From positions 2,861,535 through 2,925,534 of the forward strand of contig NC_021985.1 of the NCBI RefSeq assembly GCF_000444875.1: 64,000 nt of DNA, read 5' to 3'. Shown here one piece after another: positions 43,091 through 51,669 of this stretch. Made by a program: the position numbers and the translations under genes. Numbering within the stretch: the stretch's first letter is position 1; every line of letters starts with the position of its first letter. The stretch comes from Streptomyces collinus Tu 365 (GTDB lineage Bacteria; Actinomycetota; Actinomycetes; Streptomycetales; Streptomycetaceae). The notes under the pieces are model-generated. The model was not told the DNA's origin. It saw only the letters and a list, made by a program, of their open reading frames with translations, and searched no databases.

Positions 43091-43741
43091 CTAGCTCTTC
43101 GGGCACTCCTTCCACGCCAGGTGGTAGACCGTGCTGATGTCCCCGTCGGTCGAGTCCATCGTCATGAAGCTGACCTTGCCGGGGTTCGCGCTGCCCGCGT
43201 TCACCCGCAGCTCCGTGTTGATGTTGAAGTTGCGCAGGACACCGCAGGGGGCCCAGACGAGCTGGGCCCAGTCGGTGCTGTCGGTCGCCTGCCAGTCGTC
43301 GTTGTAGGAGCCGGCGAAGGGGTGGGTCTTGGCCGCGGTGTTCGGGGAGCCCTGGAAGTAGTACGAGGCCTTCTGGGTGGCGGTCGCGCCCGGCTGGAGC
43401 GAGAGGAAGCCCCGGTAGTCCGCGCTGGCGACCGCGTAGGTGAAGCCCTGCGGCACGTGCACGACCAGGTTGAGCTGGCAGTTCTTGCGGAAGGCGGTCG
43501 GGTCGGAGTTGCCGCCGGCCTGGGCGAGGTAGGTGCTGTAGGTGACCGTGAAGGCGGTGTTGTCCGGGGACACGGCGACGGCCGCCGTGCCCGCGGGACA
43601 GCCCGAGCCGTTCACCGTGGCGACGTCGATGACGATCTTGTCCGGCGGCGGGTCGTCGAAGACGGGCGAAGAGGTCTGAGCGGGTAGCGCGGTGGTGAGC
43701 AGAGCGGCTACGGCGCCGCTCAGGAGGAGTCCACCAGCCAT
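43091..43741 (-). CDS. DUF4360 secreted protein
   Basis: A 216-residue exported protein. Signal peptide at residues 1-22 (GGLLLSGAVAALLTTALPAQT). The mature part has the DUF4360 pattern: VNGSGCPAGTAAVAVSPDNTAFTVTYSTY, then RKNCQLNLVVHVPQGFTYAVASADYRGFLSL, and CGVLRNFNINTELRV. Four cysteines in the mature part could form two disulfides. DUF4360 proteins are secreted beta-rich proteins of unknown role. ATG 43741 with GGGAGAAA just upstream. Ends in ECPKS. Confidence 0.9.
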   Translation of the reverse strand: MAGGLLLSGAVAALLTTALPAQTSSPVFDDPPPDKIVIDVATVNGSGCPAGTAAVAVSPDNTAFTVTYSTYLAQAGGNSDPTAFRKNCQLNLVVHVPQGFTYAVASADYRGFLSLQPGATATQKASYYFQGSPNTAAKTHPFAGSYNDDWQATDSTDWAQLVWAPCGVLRNFNINTELRVNAGSANPGKVSFMTMDSTDGDISTVYHLAWKECPKS

Positions 43742-43931
43742 CGTTTCTCCCGGTTGTCGAGTGGGGGGTGAGACCTCCGACCCATCCGTTCAACCTTGAA
43801 GAAACTGTGCGGAACCTGTGAAGGAGGGGGAGGCGATGGGCATCGTAGAAACCTCCACGCTGGGCCGGCAGGGTGAACTCCGGCCATTCACACCGGGGTT
43901 TTCACGCACCCGCGACGGCACCCCCGCCGGC

Positions 43932-44390
43932 TCACGGGTTCTCCCACGCCCCCGGCTCCGCCGCCAGCGCCTGCACCGGGTCCGGGAGGGCGTCCGCCGC
44001 CAGGTCGGCCAGCGAGACCCCCTCCAGGACGTGGCGGACGTTGGCGCGCAGGGCGATCCACAGGGGCAGCAGGGGGCGGGCGGTGCCGGTGTAGGTGAGG
44101 CCCGTGGGCCGCTCGCCGCGTACCGAGACGATCGGGCCGTCCACCCCGCGGATCACGTCGGCCACGGTGATGGCGCCGGCGGGCCGGGCCAGGCGGTAGC
44201 CGCCGCCCCCGCCGCGCCGGCTGTCGACGATCCCGGCGCGCCGGAGGTCGCCGAGGATGCCTTCCAGGAACTTGTGCGGGATGTCCTGGACGGCAGCGAT
44301 TTCCTCTGCCTTCACCGGGCCGTTACCCTCCCGTACAGCCAGCTCCAGCACCGCCCGCACCGCGTAGTCCGCCCGCGCCGAGATCCTCAT
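43932..44390 (-). CDS. Rrf2 family regulator without iron-sulfur cysteines
   Basis: A 152-residue Rrf2 winged-helix protein: RISARADYAVRAVLELAVREG, AEEIAAVQDIPHKFLEGILGDLRRAGIVDSRRGGGGGYRLARP. The region where IscR, NsrR and RsrR carry the three cluster-binding cysteines has none (the protein lacks Cys altogether), so it is an apo-type regulator. Start ATG 44390 is six bases after CACAAT (44402-44397) on its strand, again leaderless. It is divergent from the GH35 beta-galactosidase across 75 bases and may regulate it, but Rrf2 control of a glycosidase would be unusual. Confidence 0.9.
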   Translation of the reverse strand: MRISARADYAVRAVLELAVREGNGPVKAEEIAAVQDIPHKFLEGILGDLRRAGIVDSRRGGGGGYRLARPAGAITVADVIRGVDGPIVSVRGERPTGLTYTGTARPLLPLWIALRANVRHVLEGVSLADLAADALPDPVQALAAEPGAWENP

Positions 44391-44465
44391 GGGTCCATTG
44401 TGGGGCGTGTTCGCGTGGAGAATGGCCGGACCGCGCCCCCGTAAGATCGCCCGGGAGGATCCACC

Positions 44466-47438
44466 TTGGCGCTCAGCAGACGTACCTTCAGTGCCCTGGC
44501 CGGCTCTGCCGCGCTCGGTTTCGCCCTGGGCGGCAGCGGCGGCCCCGGGGCGCCCTCGGCGTACGCGGCGCGCGGCGTGCCCACGGGTCCGGCGCCCGCC
44601 CCGCCCGGCGCCGACGGGGAGCGGCACACGGTCGGCTACGACCACTACTCGCTGCTGGTGGACGGCCGGCGGCTGGTCGTGTGGTCCGGTGAGATGCACC
44701 CCTTCCGGCTGCCGAGCCCGGCCCTGTGGCGGGACGTGCTGCAGAAGATGCGGGCGCACGGCTACAACGCCGTGAGCATCTACGTGGCCTGGAACTACCA
44801 CTCCCCCGCGCCCGGCCGCTACGACTTCACCGGCGTGCGCGACCTCGACCTGTTCCTGCGCATGGCCACCGAGACCGGCCTGTACGTCATCCTGCGGCCC
44901 GGCCCGTACATCAACGCCGAGGTGGACGGCGGCGGCTTCCCGGGCTGGCTGACGGCGGCGAAGGGGACGGCCCGCACCGCCGACCCGGACTACCTCGCGC
45001 ACGTCGACGAGTGGCTGACCCAGGTGAACCGGATCGCCCGCCGCCACCTGTTCACGCAGGGCAGGGGCACGGTCCTGCTCTACCAGATCGAGAACGAGTA
45101 CGACGCCCACGTCACGGAGGCGGCCGGCCGGGACTACATGTCCCATCTGTACGAGAAGGTCCGTGCGGACGGGATCGACGTCCCCCTCTTCCACAACGAC
45201 AAGGGCCGCAACGGCCACTGGACGCCGGGGTCCTTCGACACCGGCGGGGAGAAGGGCGGCTGGCTGTACGGGTTCGACGGGTACCCGTCGCCGGCCCAGA
45301 ACCCGCCGGACTGGGGGCACTACGGTTCCGGCGGGGCGACCGGGGGGGCCACCGCCTCGCCGCGCACGCCGGGCTTCGTGCCCGAGTTCGGGGGCGGCTG
45401 GTTCGACCCGTGGGGCGGGGCCTGGTTCGACGGCAAGGGGTACGCCGAGTCCCGGCGCACCCGGGACGCCGCCTACGAGCGCCGCTTCTACCTCACCAAC
45501 CTGGCCAACGGCATCACCCTGCACAACGTGTACATGACGTTCGGCGGGACCTCGTGGGGATGGCTGCCCGCGCCGGTCGTCTACACCTCGTACGACTACG
45601 GGGCGGCGATCGACGAGGGGCGCAACGTCACCGACAAGATCGCCCCGATGCACACGCTCGGCCACCTGCTCCAGCGCGTGCCCGACTTCGCCCGGCTGGA
45701 CCGGGCGGCGGACGTCGAGGCCGAGGGCCTGAAGGTCTACCACCTGACGAACCCGGACACCGGCAGCCATGTCTACGTGGCCCGCAACGACGGCACCCAG
45801 GCGGTGACCACCGACCTGCCCACCGCCGCGGGACGCCTCAGGATCACCGTGCCGCCGCGCGACGCCCGGATGCTGACCACCGGACTGCGCCTGCTCGGCA
45901 GGCGGACGCTGAAGTACTGCACCGCGCAGCCCGTGCTGTGCGTGACGGCGGGCCGGACGGACATCGCCCTGTTCACCGGGCGCCGGGACGACATGGCCGA
46001 GCTGGTCCTGGAGTGCCCCCAGGAGCCGCTCGTCACCCGGCTCGACCCCGAGGGCGCCTGGGCGTACGACAGCAACGAGCTGCACGTCAACGCGCCCCTC
46101 GGCCAGGGCGGCCTGACCCGCGTCATGGTCGACAAGGGCGAGAGCGACACCCCGCTGCTGCTGCTCTTCGCCGACGACGCCACCGCCGTGCGGATCTTCC
46201 CGTACGACACCCCGTCGGGCACCGTGCTGGTGTACGGCCCGGCGCTGCTGCGCCACGTCGAGCTGCGCGGCTCCGAGGTCCACCTGACGGGTGACGTCAC
46301 CGGGCGGACCAGCGTGGAGGTGTGGGGTCCGCGCGGGATCGCGAGCCTGGTCTGGAACGGGCGGAAGGTGCCGACCCGGGTCACCCTGTCCGGGAGCCTG
46401 ATGACCACCGGGCTGCTGCCCGCCGCGCCGGAGGTGTCGCTGCCCGCGCTGGGCGGCTGGCGGGCGCGCACGGAGAACCCGGAGGCCGGCCCGAACTTCG
46501 ACGACTCCGCCTGGCGGCGGGCCGACCGGACGTCGTCGTACAGCGTCACCCCGGTCCCGAAGGACCAGCCGGTGCTGTTCGCCGACGACTACGGCTTCCA
46601 CTACGGGGACGTCTGGTACCGCGGCACGTTCACCGGCTCCTCGGGCGTCGAGGAGGTCTCGCTCTCCTACACGGCCGGCACCCAGGGCCTGCTGATGGCC
46701 TGGCTGGACGGGGAGCCGCTGGGCACCCACCGGCTGCCCGTGCCCGACGCGACCACCACGATCCGCAAGGGGAGCTGGGACGCGACGGCCGTCTTCCCGG
46801 TGGCCGAGCGGCTGCGCTCGCCCGGCAGGCACGTGCTGTCGGTCCTCGTCCGGCGCATGCAGCACGACCAGGACGGCAAGTCGCAGGACACCCACAAGGT
46901 GGCGCGCGGCCTGACCGCCGCCCGCTTCAAGGGCGCCGCGCCGCAGGTGGCCTGGCGGATCCAGGGCGAGGCGGCGCCGGACCCGGTGCGCGGCCCGCTG
47001 AACAACGGCGGTCTGTTCGGCGAGCGGGAGGGCTGGCACCTGCCGGGCTTCCCGGACCGCGACTGGGAGGCGGTGACCTTCCCGCGGGCCGAGCGGCGCC
47101 AGGGCGTGACCTGGTACCGCACGACCTTCCGGCTGTCCGTGCCGGCCGACATCGACGCCTCGATCGGCCTGACCCTGAAGGACGACCCGTACCGGGCCTA
47201 CCGGGCGCAGATCTTCCTCAACGGCTGGAACATGGGCCAGTACATCAACAACGTCGGCCCGCAGCACACCTTCGTCCTGCCGAACGGCATCCTGCGCACC
47301 CGGGGCGAGAACACGCTCGCCCTGGCGGTCCTGTCGGAGTTCACCTCGCAGTCGGGGCCGGGCGAGGTGGGGCTGACCCTGCTGGGCCGGGCGGCCGGCG
47401 GGCTCCCGGTGCCGGCGGTGCCCTCGCCCGGCCGCTGA
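44466..47438 (+). CDS. Tat-secreted GH35 beta-galactosidase
   Basis: A 990-residue glycoside hydrolase family 35 enzyme. Twin-arginine signal LSRRTFSALAGSAALGFALG with cleavage near AYAARG. The barrel holds the acid/base Glu211 in LYQIENEYDAH and the nucleophile Glu307 in FVPEFGGGWFDPWGG, preceded by GEMHPFRLP and RPGPYINAEVDGGGFPGWL. The C-terminal half has several beta-sandwich domains, two of them jelly-roll galactose-binding-like (NWMG-like NGWNMGQYIN near the end). It should release galactose from plant or host glycans outside the cell. TTG start follows GGGAGGA at good spacing. Fits the nearby galactose-type importer and secreted mutarotase. Confidence 0.94.
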   Translation: MALSRRTFSALAGSAALGFALGGSGGPGAPSAYAARGVPTGPAPAPPGADGERHTVGYDHYSLLVDGRRLVVWSGEMHPFRLPSPALWRDVLQKMRAHGYNAVSIYVAWNYHSPAPGRYDFTGVRDLDLFLRMATETGLYVILRPGPYINAEVDGGGFPGWLTAAKGTARTADPDYLAHVDEWLTQVNRIARRHLFTQGRGTVLLYQIENEYDAHVTEAAGRDYMSHLYEKVRADGIDVPLFHNDKGRNGHWTPGSFDTGGEKGGWLYGFDGYPSPAQNPPDWGHYGSGGATGGATASPRTPGFVPEFGGGWFDPWGGAWFDGKGYAESRRTRDAAYERRFYLTNLANGITLHNVYMTFGGTSWGWLPAPVVYTSYDYGAAIDEGRNVTDKIAPMHTLGHLLQRVPDFARLDRAADVEAEGLKVYHLTNPDTGSHVYVARNDGTQAVTTDLPTAAGRLRITVPPRDARMLTTGLRLLGRRTLKYCTAQPVLCVTAGRTDIALFTGRRDDMAELVLECPQEPLVTRLDPEGAWAYDSNELHVNAPLGQGGLTRVMVDKGESDTPLLLLFADDATAVRIFPYDTPSGTVLVYGPALLRHVELRGSEVHLTGDVTGRTSVEVWGPRGIASLVWNGRKVPTRVTLSGSLMTTGLLPAAPEVSLPALGGWRARTENPEAGPNFDDSAWRRADRTSSYSVTPVPKDQPVLFADDYGFHYGDVWYRGTFTGSSGVEEVSLSYTAGTQGLLMAWLDGEPLGTHRLPVPDATTTIRKGSWDATAVFPVAERLRSPGRHVLSVLVRRMQHDQDGKSQDTHKVARGLTAARFKGAAPQVAWRIQGEAAPDPVRGPLNNGGLFGEREGWHLPGFPDRDWEAVTFPRAERRQGVTWYRTTFRLSVPADIDASIGLTLKDDPYRAYRAQIFLNGWNMGQYINNVGPQHTFVLPNGILRTRGENTLALAVLSEFTSQSGPGEVGLTLLGRAAGGLPVPAVPSPGR

Positions 47439-47562
47439 GGCGCGTCACGGGTGGTCCGCCCGGTGGTCCGCCCTTGAACGACGGTCGCCGGATCGCATGA
47501 CGCGGACACATCCAGGCGCGTACGCTCGGAGGGCCGCACACCGGTGGTTTGAAGGGGGAACG

Positions 47563-48171
47563 ATGGGCGTCGCGGGTGCGCGAGAGCGGGCGGTACGGCT
47601 CACCGCACGGCTGCGCCGCTCCCGACCCGGCCCGGTGACACGCACCCTCGCGGCCGACCTCGCCGCCGCCGTCCGCGCCCGCCCGCGACCGCCGGGCGGC
47701 TTACGGGACCTGTGCCGGGCCCTGTGCGAGGAGATGAGCGCCCGGCGCGCCGGACGGCCGGTGGAACTGCGCTTCGAGCGCTTCCCGGACGAGATCGAAG
47801 TCACCGGGCTGTGGGTGGAGTTCCACGACTTCGACCTGGTCATCGTGGAGGAGCGGGCCGAATCGGTGCAGCAACTGGTCATCCTCGGCCACGAGTTGTG
47901 GCACCTGCACGCCGGGCACCGGCACCACCACCACCCGGCCGGCGCCGCTGCCGCCCGCGCGCTCGCCGGTGAGCCCCGCTGGTCCGGCCTGGCCCTGACG
48001 GTGGCCGCCCGCAACGGCTCACGGGAGGCCGACGAGGCCGAGGCCGACGACTTCGGCCACCGGCTCGCCACCGCGTTCCGGCCCTACCTCGACGGCACCG
48101 GGCCCGGCCCGCACCTCGACCCCGTCCAGCGCTCGCTCGGCTACCGCGGCCGCCGGGGAGCCGCGCGGTGA
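47563..48171 (+). CDS. ImmA/IrrE-like metallopeptidase protein (toxin-component-type annotation)
   Basis: A 202-residue cytoplasmic protein. The zinc motif is HELWH (His110, Glu111, His114) in ILGHELWHLHAGHRHHHH, with a third ligand likely in READEAEADDFGHRLA about 45 residues later. This matches ImmA/IrrE peptidases, which cleave or sense through HTH regulators. The usual partner, an XRE HTH gene, is not upstream here. ATG 47563 with AAGGGGG before it. The stop overlaps the GTG start of the next gene (GTGA). With the next two genes it forms a coupled trio that I recall recurring in Streptomyces genomes. Confidence 0.82.
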   Translation: MGVAGARERAVRLTARLRRSRPGPVTRTLAADLAAAVRARPRPPGGLRDLCRALCEEMSARRAGRPVELRFERFPDEIEVTGLWVEFHDFDLVIVEERAESVQQLVILGHELWHLHAGHRHHHHPAGAAAARALAGEPRWSGLALTVAARNGSREADEAEADDFGHRLATAFRPYLDGTGPGPHLDPVQRSLGYRGRRGAAR

Positions 48172-49397
48172 CCCTGCTGGCGCTCGACCCGCCGGACCTG
48201 CTCGGCGAGTTCTACATCTCCTTCTGGATCCCCACCGCCGTGCTCACCGCGGCCCTGCTGATCAAGCTGCCCACCATCGTCCGGCTGTGGCGGGACCCGC
48301 TGCTGCGCGCGGTCGGCGGGCTGCTGCTGCTCGCCTGCGGGGTGTTCGTGTTCTGCACCCCGTCCACGATCGCCACCGTCAACCGGCTCACCGGCGTGCC
48401 CAACATCTCGGCGCCCTGGTGCTATTCACTGCTCACCGCGTTCTGCGGGTCCTGCCTGCTGCTGATCATCACCTGGCGCAACGGGCGGTCCGACCGCTCG
48501 GCCGCCACCCGCCGCGCCATGCGGTGGGTGATCTCCGTGTACGCCGCGGTGGTGGTCGCGCTGTGGGTGCTGTTCCTGCTCGCCGACGCGCCGGTCGAGC
48601 GGCTGCGGGACCTGGACACGTACTACGCCACCACCCCCTTCATGCGCGAGGAGATCCTGCTCTACCTCGTCGCGCACGCCGTCGCCTGCCTGATCACCTC
48701 GCGGCTGATCTGGAACTGGGTGCGCACCGAGGGCCTCGACGCCTGGCTGCGCTGGGGCCTGAAGCTGCTGGGCGCCGGCTACGCGCTCAACCTGATCTTC
48801 GACGCGTCCAAGCTGGTCGCGGTCGTCACGCGGTGGACCGGCCGGGACCTGGACTGGCTGAGCACCGACCTCGCCCCGCCCGTCGCCGCCCTGTCCGCCA
48901 TCCTGATCGCGGTCGGCTTCATCCTTCCGCACGCCGGCCAGTACCTGCACGACCGCTGGCGGGTCCGGCTCGCCCACCGCGAACTGCGGCCGCTGTACCT
49001 GCTGATGCGCACGGCCGGCGGGGAGGGCGTGCCGTTCGTGCTGCGGGCCACGCCCGAGCTGCGGCTCACCCGGCGCGAGACCTTCATCCGGGACGTGCTG
49101 CTGCCGCTGGCCCGGCACATCGACACCGGTCTCGGCGGGCGCGCGTACGAGGCCGCGCTCGGCCTCGGGCACCCGCCGGAGCGGGCCCGGGCGCTGGCGG
49201 CCGCGGTGAGCGTCCTCGACGCCGTCGAGGCGAGGAGCCGCGGCCCGGAGCCGTCCGGGGCCGCCGCCGGGCCGGACACCACGAACCTGCTCCAGGAGAT
49301 CGGGGCCGTGTCCCGGGCCCTGCGCAGTCCCGACGAGATCGAGGCGGTCCGCGCGCTCGCGGCCGCCCCAGCAGAGAGCGTTGCCGTCCATGAGTGA
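48168..49397 (+). CDS. MAB_1171c-type (DUF6545) membrane protein
   Basis: A 409-residue protein. The first 250 residues have seven or eight membrane helices (for example 13-33, 46-66, 82-99, 117-138, 160-180, 198-215 and 232-250). The cytoplasmic C-terminal domain of about 155 residues contains RLAHRELRPLYLLMRTAGG and RETFIRDVLLPLARHIDTGLG. This architecture is the actinobacterial MAB_1171c family, named putative transporter without evidence. It lies between the metallopeptidase and the oxidoreductase with overlaps at both ends (four and eight bases), so all three are coupled. Confidence 0.82.
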   Translation: MTLLALDPPDLLGEFYISFWIPTAVLTAALLIKLPTIVRLWRDPLLRAVGGLLLLACGVFVFCTPSTIATVNRLTGVPNISAPWCYSLLTAFCGSCLLLIITWRNGRSDRSAATRRAMRWVISVYAAVVVALWVLFLLADAPVERLRDLDTYYATTPFMREEILLYLVAHAVACLITSRLIWNWVRTEGLDAWLRWGLKLLGAGYALNLIFDASKLVAVVTRWTGRDLDWLSTDLAPPVAALSAILIAVGFILPHAGQYLHDRWRVRLAHRELRPLYLLMRTAGGEGVPFVLRATPELRLTRRETFIRDVLLPLARHIDTGLGGRAYEAALGLGHPPERARALAAAVSVLDAVEARSRGPEPSGAAAGPDTTNLLQEIGAVSRALRSPDEIEAVRALAAAPAESVAVHE

Positions 49398-50784
49398 ACG
49401 CAAGCCCGCCGCCGTCGTGCTCGGCGGCTCCCTCGCCGGTCTGCTCGCGGCCCGCGCCCTGGCCTCGACGGGCGCCCGGGTGACCCTGGTCGAGCGGGAC
49501 GCGCTGCCCGCGGGCCCCGACCCGCGCAAGGGACTGCCCCAGGCCCGGCACGTGCACCAGCTCTGGTCGGGCGGCGCGCGGGCGCTGGAGCAGGTGCTGC
49601 CCGGCGCGACCGCGCGGCTGCGGGCGGCCGGGGCGAACCGGATGGCGATGACCACCGAGATGGTGGCGCTGTCCCCGCACGGCTGGTACCGGCGGTGGGC
49701 CGAGTCGGCGTTCATGCTGGCGGCCGGCCGGGACCTGCTGGACTCGGTGGTACGGCGGCTCGTGCTGGCCGACGGGGAGATCGAACTGGTCGAGCGGGCC
49801 GAGGCGGTGGGCCTGGCGGGCACGGCCGCGGCGGTGACCGGGGCCCGGGTGCGCACCCACGAGGGCGCGGTGCGGACGCTGGGCGCCGACCTGGTCGTGG
49901 ACGCCACCGGCCGCGGCTCCCGGGCCCCGCACTGGCTGGCGGAGTTCGGCCTGCCCGCACCGGAGCGGCGGGAGGTCGACTCGGGCCTGGTGTACGCCAG
50001 CCGGCTGTTCCGGGCGCCGGAGCGGGCCCGGAGCGGGTTCCCGGTCGTCAACATCGCGCCCGATCCGCGGGGCACGGGGACCGGGAGCGGGGGCGTGCTG
50101 ATTCCGGTGGAGGACGGCAAGTGGATGGTCACTCTGATCGGCGGCCGGAACGACGCGGTACCGCGCACGGAAGCGGACTTCGCCAGGTACGCGACCGAGA
50201 GGCTGCGGCACCCGCTCATCGGCCGGCTGCTGGCGGGCGCGGAGCCGCTCACGCAGGTGTCGGTCACCCGGACCACCGCGAACCGCCGCCTCTTCTACGA
50301 GAAGGCGCCGGCCTGGCCGGAGAACTTCGTGGTCCTCGGTGACGCGCTGTGCGCGCTGAACCCGCTGTACGGCCACGGGATGGCGGTCTCCGCCCAGTCG
50401 GCCCTGGCCCTGCGGGACGTGACCGGCCGGCACGGGCTGGGCTCCCCGGGCCTGTCCCGGCACGTGCAGCGCGCGGTCGGCCGTACGGTCCGGGCGGCCT
50501 GGGACCTCGCGATCGGGGCGGACGTGTTCTACCCGGGTGCCACGGAGAGCGGCCCCACCCTGCGGGACCGGGTCCTGTCCGCCTACGTCGGCCGGCTGCT
50601 GCGCACCGCCACGGGCAACGGCCGGATCGCGCGGCGGGTCACCGACGTGACCTCGCTGGAGCGGGGGGCGGAGGTGCTGCTGGCGCCGAGCGTGCTGCTG
50701 GCGGCGGCGGTGGGGCCGCTGCTGCCCCCGCTCGCGGCTCCGCCGTTGACCGCGCAGGAGATGAAGGCGGCGGGGATTCTCTAG
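49390..50784 (+). CDS. FAD-dependent oxidoreductase, 2-polyprenylphenol hydroxylase-like
   Basis: A 464-residue flavoprotein. The N-terminal dinucleotide fold is AAVVLGGSLAGLLAARALASTGARVTLVERD. GLPQARHVHQLWSGGARALEQ is typical of the geranylgeranyl-reductase/squalene-epoxidase-like hydroxylases. The second FAD block is FVVLGDALCALNPLYGHGMAVSAQSA. The C-terminus is hydrophobic (VLLAPSVLLAAAVGPLLPPLA), so it may sit at the membrane. It should hydroxylate or reduce a lipophilic substrate. Start ATG 49390 lies inside the preceding gene by eight bases. The third member of the coupled trio; no terminator between them. Confidence 0.86.
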   Translation: MSERKPAAVVLGGSLAGLLAARALASTGARVTLVERDALPAGPDPRKGLPQARHVHQLWSGGARALEQVLPGATARLRAAGANRMAMTTEMVALSPHGWYRRWAESAFMLAAGRDLLDSVVRRLVLADGEIELVERAEAVGLAGTAAAVTGARVRTHEGAVRTLGADLVVDATGRGSRAPHWLAEFGLPAPERREVDSGLVYASRLFRAPERARSGFPVVNIAPDPRGTGTGSGGVLIPVEDGKWMVTLIGGRNDAVPRTEADFARYATERLRHPLIGRLLAGAEPLTQVSVTRTTANRRLFYEKAPAWPENFVVLGDALCALNPLYGHGMAVSAQSALALRDVTGRHGLGSPGLSRHVQRAVGRTVRAAWDLAIGADVFYPGATESGPTLRDRVLSAYVGRLLRTATGNGRIARRVTDVTSLERGAEVLLAPSVLLAAAVGPLLPPLAAPPLTAQEMKAAGIL

Positions 50785-50823
50785 CGGGGGCGGCTTGCCG
50801 GGCGGCTCCGGGCCGCGCGCCGG

Positions 50824-51669
50824 TCAGCCCTTGAAGGGGGGTTGGGGGAGGCCTCTGCCTGCGTGCGGTACCACCAGTACGGAGCCGGACAGGGGGTGGG
50901 GGGCGGGCAGGCCGACGTCGGCCGTCGTGATGTACAGGTCGGTCAGGCCGGGGCCGCCGAACACGCACGCCGTGGTGCGCGGGGTGGGCAGCGGGACCAC
51001 GCGGTCCAGCTCGCCGCCGGGCGTGTAGCGGCGCACCGCACCGCCGTCCCACAGCGCCACCCACACACAGCCCTCCGCGTCGACGGTCAGGCCGTCCGGG
51101 AAGCCCGCGCCCTCCTCGATCTCCACCAGCGTGCGGCGGTCGCGGACGGTGTCGCCGTCGACGTCGAAGACGTCCACCCGCCGGGTCGGCGTGTCGGCGT
51201 AGTACATCAGGCTCCCGTCGGGGCTCCAGCCGGTGCCGTTGCTGACCGTGACGTCGGGCAGGACCGTGCGCACGTCTCCGTCGCCGGTCAGCCGGGACAG
51301 CGTGCCGCCGCCCGTCGCCTCGTCGTAGCGCATGGTGCCGGCCCACAGGGAGCCGTCGGGGGCGACGGCCGCGTCGTTGGCGCGGCGCCCGGCGACCGGC
51401 TCGTGGTGCAGCCAGCGGAAGGTGCCGTCGGGGTCGAGCAGACCGACGCCGTCGCGCAGGTTCAGCACCAGGCCGCCGCCCGCCCGGGGCTTGGCGGCGC
51501 CGATGTGCTGCTCGGTGGTGCGGACCGTACGGCGGCCCGTCGCGGGGTCGTAGGTGTGGATCCGCATGCCCAGGACGTCCACCCAGAGCAGGCGGCCCGT
51601 CGCCGGGTCCCAGGTCGGCCCCTCGCCGAGCGCGGCCTGCGCGCGCACGGCCACCTCGTAGGCCGTCAT
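50824..51669 (-). CDS. SMP-30/gluconolactonase family sugar lactonase
   Basis: A 281-residue six-bladed beta-propeller. Conserved blocks: ALGEGPTWDPATGRLLWVDV (metal Glu), RRANDAAVAPDGSLWAGTM (metal Asn), TVSNGTGWSPDGSLMYYADTPTRRV, and FPDGLTVDAEGCVWVALWDGG (metal Asp). It should hydrolyse an aldonolactone to the aldonate using one divalent metal. The start ATG overlaps the stop of the IclR gene (ATGA), so regulator and lactonase are one unit. The product would be a substrate for a dehydratase such as the one at 32629. Confidence 0.94.
   Translation of the reverse strand: MTAYEVAVRAQAALGEGPTWDPATGRLLWVDVLGMRIHTYDPATGRRTVRTTEQHIGAAKPRAGGGLVLNLRDGVGLLDPDGTFRWLHHEPVAGRRANDAAVAPDGSLWAGTMRYDEATGGGTLSRLTGDGDVRTVLPDVTVSNGTGWSPDGSLMYYADTPTRRVDVFDVDGDTVRDRRTLVEIEEGAGFPDGLTVDAEGCVWVALWDGGAVRRYTPGGELDRVVPLPTPRTTACVFGGPGLTDLYITTADVGLPAPHPLSGSVLVVPHAGRGLPQPPFKG

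Noticed and set aside
43818..44444. Forward open frame across the Rrf2 gene
   Set aside because: It has a GGAGG-like sequence near the start but its product is low-complexity, and the reverse strand holds a clear Rrf2 protein.
43932..47267. An 1111-codon reverse-strand frame opposite the GH35 gene
   Set aside because: Only its last 152 codons (the Rrf2 gene from 44390) are coding. The rest mirrors the GH35 gene.
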